Positions 36,810-47,555 of a stretch of DNA of 64,000 nucleotides are shown one piece after another (the stretch's first letter is position 1; the number at the start of each line of letters is the position of its first letter). This DNA is from Methylobacter sp. BlB1 (GTDB lineage Bacteria; Pseudomonadota; Gammaproteobacteria; Methylococcales; Methylomonadaceae): positions 21,765 to 85,764 of the forward strand of contig NZ_JADMKV010000015.1 of NCBI RefSeq assembly GCF_015476545.1, given 5' to 3'. Position numbers and translations under genes: made by a program. Under the pieces are notes generated by a model. That model had not been told where the DNA came from. It saw nothing but the letters and a program-made list of their open reading frames with translations, and searched no databases.

Positions 36810-38102
36810 ATGAGCTTACCAGATTATAAAGTTGCCGATATCGCTTTGGCTGAATGGGGTCGCAAAGAAATCAACATTGCTGAAACGGAAATGCCGGGTT
36901 TGATGGCATTGCGGGAAGAATACGGTCTGGAGCAACCGCTAAAAGGTGCGCGTATCGCCGGCTGTTTGCATATGACCATTCAAACGGCGGTGTTAATTGA
37001 AACCTTGACCGCATTAGGCGCAGAAGTGCGCTGGTCGTCATGCAATATTTTTTCAACCCAGGATCATGCCGCAGCGGCAATGGCCGTGGCCGGTATTCCT
37101 GTTTTTGCCTGGAAAGGCGAAACGGAAGCCGAAGCTGAGTGGTGTATTGCCCAGACTATTGAAGGTCCTAATGGTTGGCGTCCGAATATGATTTTGGATG
37201 ACGGCGGTGATTTGACTCTCATGATGCACGAAAAATACCCTGAATTAATGTCAGGCGTGAAAGGCCTATCGGAAGAGACGACAACCGGTGTTTTGCGGCT
37301 TTATGAAATGGTATCCAAAGGCACGCTGAAAGTGCCGGCATTCAATGTCAATGATTCGGTGACCAAGTCAAAATTCGACAACCTGTACGGTTGCCGCGAA
37401 TCATTGGTCGATGGCATCAAGCGCGCCACGGATGTGATGGTGGCTGGCAAAATCGCCGTTGTTTGCGGTTATGGCGATGTCGGCAAAGGCTGTGCGCAAT
37501 CGCTGCGCGGCTTGGGCGCGACGGTCTGGGTAACTGAAATTGACCCGATTTGTGCATTGCAAGCGGCAATGGAAGGCTACCGTGTCGTAACCATGGAAGA
37601 CGCCGCGTCTGTTGCCAATATTTTTGTGACCGCAACTGGTAACGTCAATGTTATTACGCATAGTCATATGGCCGCGATGAAAGACCAGGCTATCGTCTGT
37701 AATATTGGCCATTTCGATTCCGAGATTGATATCGCTTCATTGCGCCAATACACATGGGAAAATATTAAGCCACAGGTTGATCATGTCATTTTTCCTGATA
37801 GCAAACGGTTGATCGTGCTGGCGGAAGGGCGATTGGTGAACCTGGGCTGCGCGACGGGTCATCCGAGCTTTGTGATGTCCAATTCATTCTGCAACCAGGT
37901 TCTGGCTCAGATAGAACTTTGGAAGAACGCAGATCAGTATGAAAACAAGGTTTATATTCTGCCCAAGAAACTCGATGAAAAAGTGGCGGCTGCGCATCTG
38001 AAGCAGCTGGGCGTCAAACTGACCCGCTTGACTGACGAGCAGGCCAGATATATCAGCGTCTCCGTTGACGGCCCGTATAAAGCCGATCATTACCGTTACT
38101 GA
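36810..38102 (+). CDS. ahcY: Adenosylhomocysteinase
   Basis: NAD-dependent hydrolase that splits S-adenosylhomocysteine into adenosine and homocysteine, relieving product inhibition of methyltransferases. 430 residues: '[17 protein letters not shown]', the NAD loop '[18 protein letters not shown]', and the diagnostic C-terminus ending in '-YKADHYRY'. E. coli lacks this enzyme and uses Pfs/LuxS; AhcY in front of metF is typical of pseudomonads, methanotrophs and betaproteobacteria. No SAH riboswitch pattern was recognised in the 25-bp space upstream. Confidence 0.98.
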   Translation: MSLPDYKVADIALAEWGRKEINIAETEMPGLMALREEYGLEQPLKGARIAGCLHMTIQTAVLIETLTALGAEVRWSSCNIFSTQDHAAAAMAVAGIPVFAWKGETEAEAEWCIAQTIEGPNGWRPNMILDDGGDLTLMMHEKYPELMSGVKGLSEETTTGVLRLYEMVSKGTLKVPAFNVNDSVTKSKFDNLYGCRESLVDGIKRATDVMVAGKIAVVCGYGDVGKGCAQSLRGLGATVWVTEIDPICALQAAMEGYRVVTMEDAASVANIFVTATGNVNVITHSHMAAMKDQAIVCNIGHFDSEIDIASLRQYTWENIKPQVDHVIFPDSKRLIVLAEGRLVNLGCATGHPSFVMSNSFCNQVLAQIELWKNADQYENKVYILPKKLDEKVAAAHLKQLGVKLTRLTDEQARYISVSVDGPYKADHYRY

Positions 38103-38110
38103 TCAAGTAG

Positions 38111-38138
38111 ACGGGTTTGTCAGTATTGGCAAACCCGT
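38111..38138 (+). other. 12-bp hairpin between ahcY and metF
   Basis: Stem ACGGGTTTGTCA (38111-38122) with TGGCAAACCCGT (38127-38138): 12 pairs including one G-T, loop GTAT. No T-run follows, so it may be an mRNA-stability or processing element rather than a full terminator. Confidence 0.55.
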
Positions 38139-38201
38139 TCCGCTATAGTATAAGTACCGGAACATGCAGAGCAGGTTTTTACATTTCCCTTTCAAATAAA
38201 A

Positions 38202-39062
38202 ATGCAATCACAGAAAAAGCATCCACAGCTGTTCAGTTTTGAGTTTTATCCGCCCAAATCAGAAGAAGGCGCCGCAAACCTACAGGTGGTGCACAGCAAG
38301 CTGGCCAAGCTCAATCCGGACTTTTTTTCAGTCACCTTCGGCGCTGGCGGTTCAACTCGCGAAAAAACCTTCGAGTCAGTTATCGAGATTCAATCTAAAG
38401 GAATCGCTGCAGCCCCACATTTATCCTGTGTGGCATCGACCAAAGAGAATATCCGCGAAATTCTCAAACGTTACCAGGATCATGGCATATCAAAAATCGT
38501 GGCTTTAAGAGGCGATCTGCCATCCGGCATGTTGTCAGCCGGTGAATTCCGATATGCTAACGAACTGGTGGAATTTATCCGGCAGGAAACCGGGGATCAT
38601 TTTCAAATTCATGTGGCCGCGTATCCTGAAGTGCATCCTCAGGCTGTGAACGGCGACCAGGATTTCAAGAATTTCAAGCGCAAAGTCGAAGCCGGCGCCA
38701 ATGCCGCTATTACGCAGTATTTTTATAACGCCGAAGCCTATTTTTATTTTATTGATCAGTGCGAAAAAAGCGGTATCGATATTCCGATCGTGCCCGGCAT
38801 CATGCCGATTACCAATTATTCGCAATTATTCAGGTTTTCAGAGATGTGCGGTGCCGATATTCCGCGCTGGATGAGAAAGCGGCTGGAATGTTTCGGCGAT
38901 GATCGCAAGGCCATACAGGCTTTCGGCATTGATGTGGTGACGGCGCTTTGCGGGCGCTTGCTTGAAAGTGGTGCGCCGGGACTGCATTTTTATACCATGA
39001 ATCAGGCCGGACCGACATTGGCCATCTGCGAAAATCTGCATATTGGGCAGCGGGCTGAATAA
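38202..39062 (+). CDS. metF: 5,10-methylenetetrahydrofolate reductase
   Basis: FAD enzyme that reduces methylene-THF to methyl-THF for methionine synthesis. 286 residues of TIM-barrel: 'FSFEFYPPKSEEGA' with the catalytic Glu, 'SVTFGAGGSTR', 'LRGDLP' (FAD and folate site) and 'ITQYFYNAEAY'. It closes the metK-ahcY-metF set. In a C1-using organism this enzyme links folate C1 units to the methyl cycle. Its ribosome site is weak. Confidence 0.96.
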   Translation: MQSQKKHPQLFSFEFYPPKSEEGAANLQVVHSKLAKLNPDFFSVTFGAGGSTREKTFESVIEIQSKGIAAAPHLSCVASTKENIREILKRYQDHGISKIVALRGDLPSGMLSAGEFRYANELVEFIRQETGDHFQIHVAAYPEVHPQAVNGDQDFKNFKRKVEAGANAAITQYFYNAEAYFYFIDQCEKSGIDIPIVPGIMPITNYSQLFRFSEMCGADIPRWMRKRLECFGDDRKAIQAFGIDVVTALCGRLLESGAPGLHFYTMNQAGPTLAICENLHIGQRAE

Positions 39063-39082
39063 GACTCTGCCTGCCTCCGTTC

Positions 39083-40432
39083 ATGACTAACCGAGTAGTT
39101 TCCGATCGCGATTTGTCGGTTTTGTGGCATCCTTGCACCCAAATGAAAGACCATGAAGCGTTCCCGATTATCCCGATAAAAAAGGGCAGCGGCGTCTGGC
39201 TGGAAGATTTTGAAGGCAATCGTTACCTGGATGCGATCAGTTCCTGGTGGGTCAATCTATTCGGGCATGCCAATCCTGCCATCAATGGCGCGATAAAAGA
39301 GCAGCTTGATACGCTGGAGCATGTGATTCTTGCAGGCTTCACGCATGAAGCGGCTGTCAGTCTGGCGGAAAGACTGGTCGAGATCACGCCCCGGGGACTT
39401 AGCCGGTGTTTCTATGCCGATAACGGTTCTTCAGCCGTAGAAGTAGCGCTCAAAATGAGCTTCCACTACTGGCGCAATCTCGGGCAGACTCAAAAGACTA
39501 AATTCATCACGCTGGAAAACAGTTATCACGGCGAAACCCTGGGCGCTTTGGCTGTCGGTAATGTAGCACTCTATAAGGAAACGTATGGCCCATTGCTGAT
39601 GGACGTCATTACGGTTCCGGGACCGGATTGCTATTATCGGGAGCCAGGCGAATCCTGGGAGAATTACTGCATACGCCGGTTCTCGCTCATGGAGGCGACA
39701 TTCGCACGGCATGCCGATACAACTTGTGCAGTCATTGTCGAGCCCTTGGTGCAGTGCGCCGGCAACATGCGCATGTACGATCCCATCTATCTGAAATTGC
39801 TGCGCGAAGCCTGCAATAAATACAATGTGCATCTGATTGCCGATGAAATAGCGGTCGGATTTGGCCGGACCGGCTCGCTGTTCGCCTGTGAACAGGCGGC
39901 AATCACGCCGGACTTTATCTGTCTGTCCAAGGGCTTGACCGGCGGATATCTGCCCTTGTCGGCCGTTTTGACTACCGATCAGATCTATCAGGCCTTTTAT
40001 GATGATTATCAGAAATTGACGGCTTTTTTGCATTCCCATAGTTATACCGGCAATGCCCTGGCATGCGCGGCCAGCTTGGCAACCATAGCGATTTTCCAGC
40101 AGCAAAATATCATAGAGAAAAATAAAAAACTGGCTGAGGCAATGGCTAAGGCGGCGGTGCGCTTTAACGAGCATCCGCAGGTGGCGGAAGTCAGGCAGGC
40201 CGGCATGATACTGGCTATCGAACTGGTCAAAAACAAGCAAACGCGAGAGCCCTATCCCTGGCAGGAGCGCCGCGGCTTACGGGTTTATCAATATGCCTTA
40301 TCCAAAGGCGTCTTATTGAGGCCGCTGGGCAATGTCATCTATTTTATGCCGCCTTATGTGGTGACCGAGGATGAAATTCGGCTGATAGCGGATGTGGCCT
40401 GGGCTGGCATACAACTAGCTGTTCAGGATTAA
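39083..40432 (+). CDS. bioA: Adenosylmethionine-8-amino-7-oxononanoate aminotransferase
   Basis: PLP enzyme of biotin synthesis that uses SAM as amino donor to make DAPA. 449 residues, class III aminotransferase fold: 'LWHPCTQMKDHE' at the N-terminus (BioA hallmark), 'DNGSSAVEVALKM', 'IADEIAVGFGRTG' and the PLP Lys in 'LSKGLTGGYLPLS'. It is placed 20 bp after metF. The SAM dependence suits a neighbourhood of SAM genes, though the other bio genes are elsewhere. Confidence 0.96.
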   Translation: MTNRVVSDRDLSVLWHPCTQMKDHEAFPIIPIKKGSGVWLEDFEGNRYLDAISSWWVNLFGHANPAINGAIKEQLDTLEHVILAGFTHEAAVSLAERLVEITPRGLSRCFYADNGSSAVEVALKMSFHYWRNLGQTQKTKFITLENSYHGETLGALAVGNVALYKETYGPLLMDVITVPGPDCYYREPGESWENYCIRRFSLMEATFARHADTTCAVIVEPLVQCAGNMRMYDPIYLKLLREACNKYNVHLIADEIAVGFGRTGSLFACEQAAITPDFICLSKGLTGGYLPLSAVLTTDQIYQAFYDDYQKLTAFLHSHSYTGNALACAASLATIAIFQQQNIIEKNKKLAEAMAKAAVRFNEHPQVAEVRQAGMILAIELVKNKQTREPYPWQERRGLRVYQYALSKGVLLRPLGNVIYFMPPYVVTEDEIRLIADVAWAGIQLAVQD

Positions 40433-40434
40433 AC

Positions 40435-41172
40435 ATGCGTATTTCACGATTATATGTGCCCGCAGATCTGGCCGAAGGCCGGCAAATAATACTTGATGAG
40501 GATAGTGCTCATTACGTCAGGACGGTTCTGCGGCTGAAAAAAGATTTGCAGATCATTTTGTTTAACGGCAACGGCGGCGATTATATATGCACGCTGGTCG
40601 AAGTCAGCCGCAAGCAGGTGCTGATCGATGTGCAGCAATGGCTGGATCGCACTGTCGAATCGCCGTTAACGATAACGTTCGGATTAGGCATTTCGCGCGG
40701 CGATAGAATGGACCTTGCGGTACAAAAGGCCGTTGAACTCGGCGTTAGTGCCATGACGCCGCTGCTGACCGAACGTTGCGTCGTACAGTTTAAAGGCGAG
40801 AAAAAACAGCAGCGCTTACAGCATTGGCAAAAAATAGTGCAGCATGCTGCCGAGCAAAGCGGCAGAACATTGCTGCCTGAGTTGGCTGAGATCGAGCATT
40901 TATCGAATTGGGCGGATCAACAGAGCGGTTTGAAGGTTTTTCTGGATCCTTACGCCGAAGCATCTTTAGCTGATTTAAAACCCGAAGACATGAAGGTCAC
41001 GCTGCTGTCCGGACCCGAAGGGGGCTTTTCTGATCAGGAGCGGGAGTTTGCGAAAACGGCGGGCTTTATCCCGGTGCGCTTAGGCAGTCGGATACTAAGA
41101 ACAGAAACGGCTTCATTGGCTGCATTATCGGCCGTGCAGATGCTGTGGGGCGATTTCGGTAGCTGGAAATGA
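40435..41172 (+). CDS. rsmE: 16S rRNA m3U1498 methyltransferase
   Basis: SPOUT-class methyltransferase acting on 16S rRNA U1498. 245 residues: N-terminal PUA-like barrel ('RISRLYV...HYVRTVLRLKKD'), then the knotted SAM-binding domain with 'LLSGPEGGFSDQE' and 'RLGSRILRTETASLAAL', the RsmE signature. It starts 2 bp after bioA and overlaps the CPBP gene by ATGA. Confidence 0.95.
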   Translation: MRISRLYVPADLAEGRQIILDEDSAHYVRTVLRLKKDLQIILFNGNGGDYICTLVEVSRKQVLIDVQQWLDRTVESPLTITFGLGISRGDRMDLAVQKAVELGVSAMTPLLTERCVVQFKGEKKQQRLQHWQKIVQHAAEQSGRTLLPELAEIEHLSNWADQQSGLKVFLDPYAEASLADLKPEDMKVTLLSGPEGGFSDQEREFAKTAGFIPVRLGSRILRTETASLAALSAVQMLWGDFGSWK

Positions 41173-42065
41173 TCAAGTCTATTTATTACGCCCTTGTGCC
41201 GCTGCTGGTTCTGCTAGGGGCTATTTTTATAGCCTGCCTGGCTGGTTATTTTATCGCTCTGGGCATCGGCGATCAGTTCCCGTTAAGCAAAATAATCAAG
41301 AAGTCGGCACAACTCTTTCTGGTGCTGAGTATTTTTCCGGTCATGGCCTATTTCAGATTCAAAAAAGCAGATATCGGTTTCGCCGGCAAGGCTGTTTTTT
41401 TTAAGCAGGTGCTGCAGGGCTTCGGGCTCGGCTTTGTAACCTTAATGCCGGTTGTTATTGTGCTGTATGGACTCGGCGTCAATGTTGTCGATCAGAGTCA
41501 TGTTTGGACAGTCTCGCTGCTGGCAAAAAAAATGGCGCTGTCATTGTTGTTGGCGCTGATTATCTCCTGGGTTGAGGAGCCTTTGTTTCGAGGCGTACTG
41601 TTAACGGGGCTGAAGCGCAAAATGTCTGTTATAGCTGCCATTGTGATCAGCGCCATTTATTACGCGGTCCTGCATTTTCTAGACAGCGACATTAATATTC
41701 CGCATCAGGAAATAACACCATTGAGCGGATTCAAACTGCTTGGTGAAGCGTTTTTCAATCTATTGAATCCGGATATTCTGTCGGCGTTCTGGGCTCTGGT
41801 TATGGTCGGTATTTTCTTGGGTATCCTCCGGACGGAGTTCAAAGCCAGCCTAGGGTTGTGTATCGGTTGTCATACCAGCTGGGTCTGGCAGATAAAGATG
41901 AGCAAGAGCCTGTTCAATACCAATTTCAGCTCGGAGTATCTTTATTTGGTCAACAGGTACTATGATGGCTTGATCGGGCCCCTGGTGATAGGCTGGCTCG
42001 GCCTGGCAATATCCGGATATCTTGTTTACCGCTGGATTAACAAGCCCGCATTCATCAATCCCTGA
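41169..42065 (+). CDS. CPBP-family intramembrane metalloprotease
   Basis: 298 residues, about eight membrane helices. CAAX-protease/bacteriocin-processing (Abi) motifs are clear: Glu136-Glu137-x2-Phe140-Arg141 ('EEPLFRG'), His169 in 'AVLHF', and His235 in '[10 protein letters not shown]', the glutamate/histidine active site. Substrates are usually unknown; such proteins act in membrane proteolysis, immunity to bacteriocins or signalling. Translationally coupled to rsmE (ATGA); the 3' end overlaps yajQ tail to tail by 11 bp. Confidence 0.88.
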   Translation: MIKSIYYALVPLLVLLGAIFIACLAGYFIALGIGDQFPLSKIIKKSAQLFLVLSIFPVMAYFRFKKADIGFAGKAVFFKQVLQGFGLGFVTLMPVVIVLYGLGVNVVDQSHVWTVSLLAKKMALSLLLALIISWVEEPLFRGVLLTGLKRKMSVIAAIVISAIYYAVLHFLDSDINIPHQEITPLSGFKLLGEAFFNLLNPDILSAFWALVMVGIFLGILRTEFKASLGLCIGCHTSWVWQIKMSKSLFNTNFSSEYLYLVNRYYDGLIGPLVIGWLGLAISGYLVYRWINKPAFINP

Positions 42066-42537
42066 AATTGGTGAATTGCAGCGGCATGTCGATTTTCTCA
42101 TCCCTGATCATCTGAATTACTTCCTGCAGGTCATCCCTTTTCTTGCCGGTCACTCTGACCTGATCACCCTGAATGGCGGCCTGGACTTTCAGTTTTTTGT
42201 CCTTGATCAATTTAACGATCTTTTTTGCTAAAGCCGAATCAAGTCCTTGCTTCATCGTAATCTCCTGGCGCATGCCCTTGCCGCTGGGCTTGGGATCGGC
42301 GACATCCATGCAGGCAATGTCTATGCCGCGTCGGGTGAGTTTGGAGCAGATGATGCTGAACATTTGCTGCAACTGAAACGAGGATTCAGAAATCATGGAT
42401 ATCTTGTCATCATTCAATTCAAAGCTTGAATTTGTGCCTTTGAAATCAAAACGCGTGCTGATTTCTTTATTGGCCTGGTCAACGGCATTTGTAACTTCGT
42501 GTTTGTCAAATTCGGAAACGATGTCAAATGAAGGCAT
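42055..42537 (-). CDS. yajQ: YajQ-family nucleotide-binding protein
   Basis: 160-residue double ferredoxin-like fold protein (DUF520). '[25 protein letters not shown]' start, '[12 protein letters not shown]', '[12 protein letters not shown]' and '[21 protein letters not shown]' are family signatures. In Xanthomonas and Pseudomonas, YajQ homologues bind cyclic-di-GMP and act with a transcription factor; elsewhere they bind nucleotides or RNA. Which role applies here cannot be read from sequence. Confidence 0.95.
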   Translation of the reverse strand: MPSFDIVSEFDKHEVTNAVDQANKEISTRFDFKGTNSSFELNDDKISMISESSFQLQQMFSIICSKLTRRGIDIACMDVADPKPSGKGMRQEITMKQGLDSALAKKIVKLIKDKKLKVQAAIQGDQVRVTGKKRDDLQEVIQMIRDEKIDMPLQFTNFRD

Positions 42538-42586
42538 GGCGTATGATTAAGTCAGTAAAATTTTTACTATAGTTCGATTGAGTGCA

Positions 42587-43813
42587 TTATTCAACCGCAA
42601 TAAATTCGGCAACGGCCCTAATTCTTAGGCGGCGTATGGCTTCGCCGATTTCCGCGCCTTGAAGTTTGCTCTTTAATATTGCCGAGGTATCCACCGAGGC
42701 GGCGGCTTTGGCGGCGCCTTTTATATAGTCTGCCTGAGGATAAGGATTGTTCTCATGATTTATGCGGCCTTTGGCATCGGCGGCGCAGGCCAGCAGGAAA
42801 TGGTCCAAAGTATTATTGGTCGGTTTAAAGACGCCCAAAGTCATCAGCATGTCCGTTAAAGTCGATGGGCGCAATTCAAAGGCTCGATGACAGTGCGTAT
42901 GATGGCGCATAACCAGCATGGCCAGCGATTTGAATGAATTAGGCACACGCAGGCGAGCACATAAATTTTCTAATATGGGCAGGCCGTTTTTTTCGTGATT
43001 ATAATGATGCGGCCAATTTTCCTTGGGCGATACGGCCTTGCCGAGATCATGCATCAGAGCCGCAAATCTGACTTCAGGGCTCGAAGATAACGCTGCGGCT
43101 TGTTCCAGGCAGAGCATGACGTGCACGCCGGTATCGATTTCAGGGTGATGCTTTTCCGGTTGCGGTACGCCGAACAGGTTATGAATTTCAGGAAAAATTC
43201 TCTCCAGAGCGGAGCAGTCTTTTAGCGTATAGAAAAAAGCGGACGGTGATTTTTCGTTAAGCGCTTTGAATAACTCCGCCCAGACACGTTCCGGCACGAG
43301 GTGATCGACTTCGCCGGCCGTCACCATTTGCCGCATCAGCACCCGGGTTTCTTCAGCCAGCCTGAAGCCGAGATGACTGTATCGGGCTGCAAAGCGGGCC
43401 ACGCGCAGTATGCGTACAGGGTCTTCGGCAAAAGCCGGCGAGATATGGCGGAAAATGCGATTTTCAATATCGTTTTTGCCGCCATACGGATCGATGATTT
43501 CGCCTTGCGGCGTCATCGCGATCGCATTAATCGTCAAATCACGGCGCATTAGGTCCTGTTTCAGAGTTACATCAGGAGAGGCATGCACGACAAATCCTTT
43601 ATAACCTGGAGCGGTTTTTCTTTCGGTTCTGGCTAACGCATATTCCTCACCGTTTTCCGGATGCAGAAACACCGGAAAATCCTTGCCTACCGGACGAAAG
43701 CCTTTTTTTACCATTGATTCAGGTGTCTCGCCGATGACAACCCAATCCTTTTCCTTGACTGGATAGTTGAGTAGTTTGTCACGTACGGCACCACCTACCA
43801 GAAATGTTTTCAT
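42587..43813 (-). CDS. cca: CCA-adding tRNA nucleotidyltransferase with HD domain
   Basis: Adds or repairs the 3' CCA of tRNAs. 408 residues: class II nucleotidyltransferase head with 'LVGGAVRDKLLN', 'DLTINAIAMTP' and an arm with 'ILRVARFAARY'. The C-terminal HD phosphohydrolase domain ('ALMHDLGKAVSP', 'VMRHHTHCHRA') is typical of gammaproteobacterial multifunctional Cca. Confidence 0.95.
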   Translation of the reverse strand: MKTFLVGGAVRDKLLNYPVKEKDWVVIGETPESMVKKGFRPVGKDFPVFLHPENGEEYALARTERKTAPGYKGFVVHASPDVTLKQDLMRRDLTINAIAMTPQGEIIDPYGGKNDIENRIFRHISPAFAEDPVRILRVARFAARYSHLGFRLAEETRVLMRQMVTAGEVDHLVPERVWAELFKALNEKSPSAFFYTLKDCSALERIFPEIHNLFGVPQPEKHHPEIDTGVHVMLCLEQAAALSSSPEVRFAALMHDLGKAVSPKENWPHHYNHEKNGLPILENLCARLRVPNSFKSLAMLVMRHHTHCHRAFELRPSTLTDMLMTLGVFKPTNNTLDHFLLACAADAKGRINHENNPYPQADYIKGAAKAAASVDTSAILKSKLQGAEIGEAIRRLRIRAVAEFIAVE

Positions 43814-43902
43814 CGAGTTATACGGGCGCTTTATTAGTGTCGGACTTAGAATAACATAATCGGTGGCTGCCGCGCGTTAGCGGTTATTTATAGAGGGCAA
43901 TA

Positions 43903-44691
43903 ATGATATTTTTTTTGTTGAGCGTGATATTGGGGATGGTTTCAGGATTGCTGGCCGGTCTTTTCGGCATTGGCGGAGGGGTAGTCATTGTGCCTGTTCT
44001 GGTTTTGCTATTTACAATGTACGGTATGGCTTCTGATCTGGTTATGATAATGTCAGTGGCAACCTCGCTGGCGACGATAATTGTTACCTCAATGGCTTCT
44101 GTGCTGGCGCATCATCGCTTAGGATCTGTGATGTGGAGAAAAGTGCTCAGGCTTGCGCCAGGCATTATGGTCGGGGCAACGCTCGGAGCTGTAGTAGCAA
44201 ATCATATAGACGCTGATGTATTGCGTTACATCTTTATCGTTTTTTTACTTTATGTCGGTGTGCAGATGGCTTTTCAGATAATGCCAGAACCCGGAGCGGT
44301 CAAGGAGTCTAAGGTATTGGATTTTATCGTGGCGAACCTGATCGGCTTGATGTCGTCCATAGTGGGAATAGGCGGGGGGACGCTAACCGTGCCTTATCTT
44401 GTGCGCTGCCGATATGCCATGCGTAATGCGGTGGCGATATCAAGCGCCTGTGGTTTGCCGATAGCTGTGGCGGGTACGATCAGTTATGCGGTATTGGGCT
44501 GGAATCAAGTTCAGTTGCCGGAATGGAGTCTGGGCTATGTCTATCTGCCTGCTTTTTTAGGCATCAGCCTGGGCAGTTCCCTTACGGCTCCGATTGGCGC
44601 CAAACTGGCTCATCGGCTGCCGGCGCAGAAGCTAAAGCGCTATTTTTCCATCTTGATTTTTTTAATGGCAGTCAAACTTATTTTAACTTAA
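43903..44691 (+). CDS. TauE/SafE-family sulfite/organosulfonate exporter-like permease
   Basis: 262 residues with about eight membrane helices in two repeats. The signature 'LLAGLFGIGGGVVIVPVL' in the first half is mirrored by 'SSIVGIGGGTLTVPYL' in the second, which defines the TauE/SafE fold. The family exports sulfite, sulfoacetate or other small anions; the substrate here is unknown. It stands alone and is followed by a bidirectional terminator. Confidence 0.88.
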   Translation: MIFFLLSVILGMVSGLLAGLFGIGGGVVIVPVLVLLFTMYGMASDLVMIMSVATSLATIIVTSMASVLAHHRLGSVMWRKVLRLAPGIMVGATLGAVVANHIDADVLRYIFIVFLLYVGVQMAFQIMPEPGAVKESKVLDFIVANLIGLMSSIVGIGGGTLTVPYLVRCRYAMRNAVAISSACGLPIAVAGTISYAVLGWNQVQLPEWSLGYVYLPAFLGISLGSSLTAPIGAKLAHRLPAQKLKRYFSILIFLMAVKLILT

Positions 44692-44775
44692 ACGATAGAA
44701 TTGCTAAGTCAAAGGATTGCGGCAGCCTTTTTGCTAGAGGTTATTCATCAATTTCCATATTTCATTTATTGTATG

Positions 44776-44803
44776 AAAAAAGCCGCTGGAAGGCGGCTTT
44801 TTT
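44776..44803. terminator. Bidirectional terminator between convergent genes
   Basis: 11-bp stem AAAAAAGCCGC (44776-44786) with GCGGCTTTTTT (44793-44803), loop TGGAAG. T6 is available on both strands, so it serves both the TauE gene (+) and the GlcG-like gene (-). Confidence 0.85.
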
Positions 44804-44824
44804 GCGTATGGAACGACGCTTGTT

Positions 44825-45616
44825 TTAGGAGCCTGAACCTGCTTTGGCAAAGCCTTCGGCGATTGTTTTGGCTGCATTGCTGCAAGAAGGATGGCCCCAG
44901 CCGTCTTTGCTCTTGGAAGTGGTGGGATCAATGTCGTAAATGATATTGTCATCCTTGTTTGCAGTTACGCCTCCTGGAACATGGTCCATGTTAGCGTCTT
45001 GGCGCATGCGCCAAGCGATGTTGTGATCCGCGCATGAGGAGTCGCCACTTACGCCAACTGCGCCTAAGAGCGCTCCGTTGACATCATACAGTGGTAAGCC
45101 GCCGCCAAATACATTGACGCCGCCAATTTTCTTACCGACCATAGGATCATTGGCTGTGCCGTAAGCTGCAGCATCTCCAGCATAGGCGACGCTTGTGTCG
45201 ACTGGATTGCTTTCTTGCAAGCCAAATAGAGTACCTCCTGGTTGTACAGCAGAATACAAATTGGCTGTTGATAAGGCAAAGTCAGGGAGACTGAAGCTGT
45301 TGGCTGTATTAGCTTTTTGTGCCGAAATGACACGGCTGCCCGGCCATTGTTCACCACTATCGGCGCCGGATTTAGCCACCGCGCAGACTACACCGGCCCG
45401 ATTGACAACCGTTGCCCACATATTGAAACCGAAGCCACCATTCTTATCAGATGACGCTTGAACTTGTTTTAATAATGTTTCTAATTGATTGTGAATAAAT
45501 GTTCTGGATGCCGCATCCGGACAAATGTCCACTGGCTCTGCCGCATTGGTGGCAATAGAAGTGAGTGCAATTGCGCAGCCTAGCAGTAAACTTTTAGATT
45601 GAGTTAATATTTTCAT
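44825..45616 (-). CDS. Secreted GlcG/HbpS-like (DUF336) protein
   Basis: 263 residues. The N-terminal signal sequence probably ends near residue 25 ('IATNAAE'); a Cys at residue 14 ('LLGC') offers a weaker lipoprotein alternative. The mature part is a profilin-like GlcG/HbpS domain: 'ATVVNRAGVVCAVAKSG', 'SRVISAQKANTANSF', and the glycine-rich loop 'GGVNVFGGGLPLYD' followed by 'LLGAVGVSGDSSCADHNIAW'. HbpS binds haem and GlcG relatives bind small ligands, so haem or corrinoid binding is possible but unproven. It appears to be a single-gene unit in a gammaproteobacterial background. Confidence 0.82.
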   Translation of the reverse strand: MKILTQSKSLLLGCAIALTSIATNAAEPVDICPDAASRTFIHNQLETLLKQVQASSDKNGGFGFNMWATVVNRAGVVCAVAKSGADSGEQWPGSRVISAQKANTANSFSLPDFALSTANLYSAVQPGGTLFGLQESNPVDTSVAYAGDAAAYGTANDPMVGKKIGGVNVFGGGLPLYDVNGALLGAVGVSGDSSCADHNIAWRMRQDANMDHVPGGVTANKDDNIIYDIDPTTSKSKDGWGHPSCSNAAKTIAEGFAKAGSGS

Positions 45617-47473
<1,857 letters not shown>

Positions 47474-47500
47474 ATGCCGGCGACATAAAGATACATTGTT

Positions 47501-47528
47501 GGGGCTCTCAGGAGCCCCTTGTTTTTTT
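47501..47528 (+). terminator. Intrinsic terminator between guaB and guaA
   Basis: 7-bp stem GGGGCTC (47501-47507) and GAGCCCC (47512-47518), loop TCAG, followed by TTGTTTTTTT. guaA begins 28 bases later, so either partial read-through or a separate guaA promoter is needed. Confidence 0.8.
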
Positions 47529-47555
47529 AAACGAATATAACTGTCGAGTTTTACC

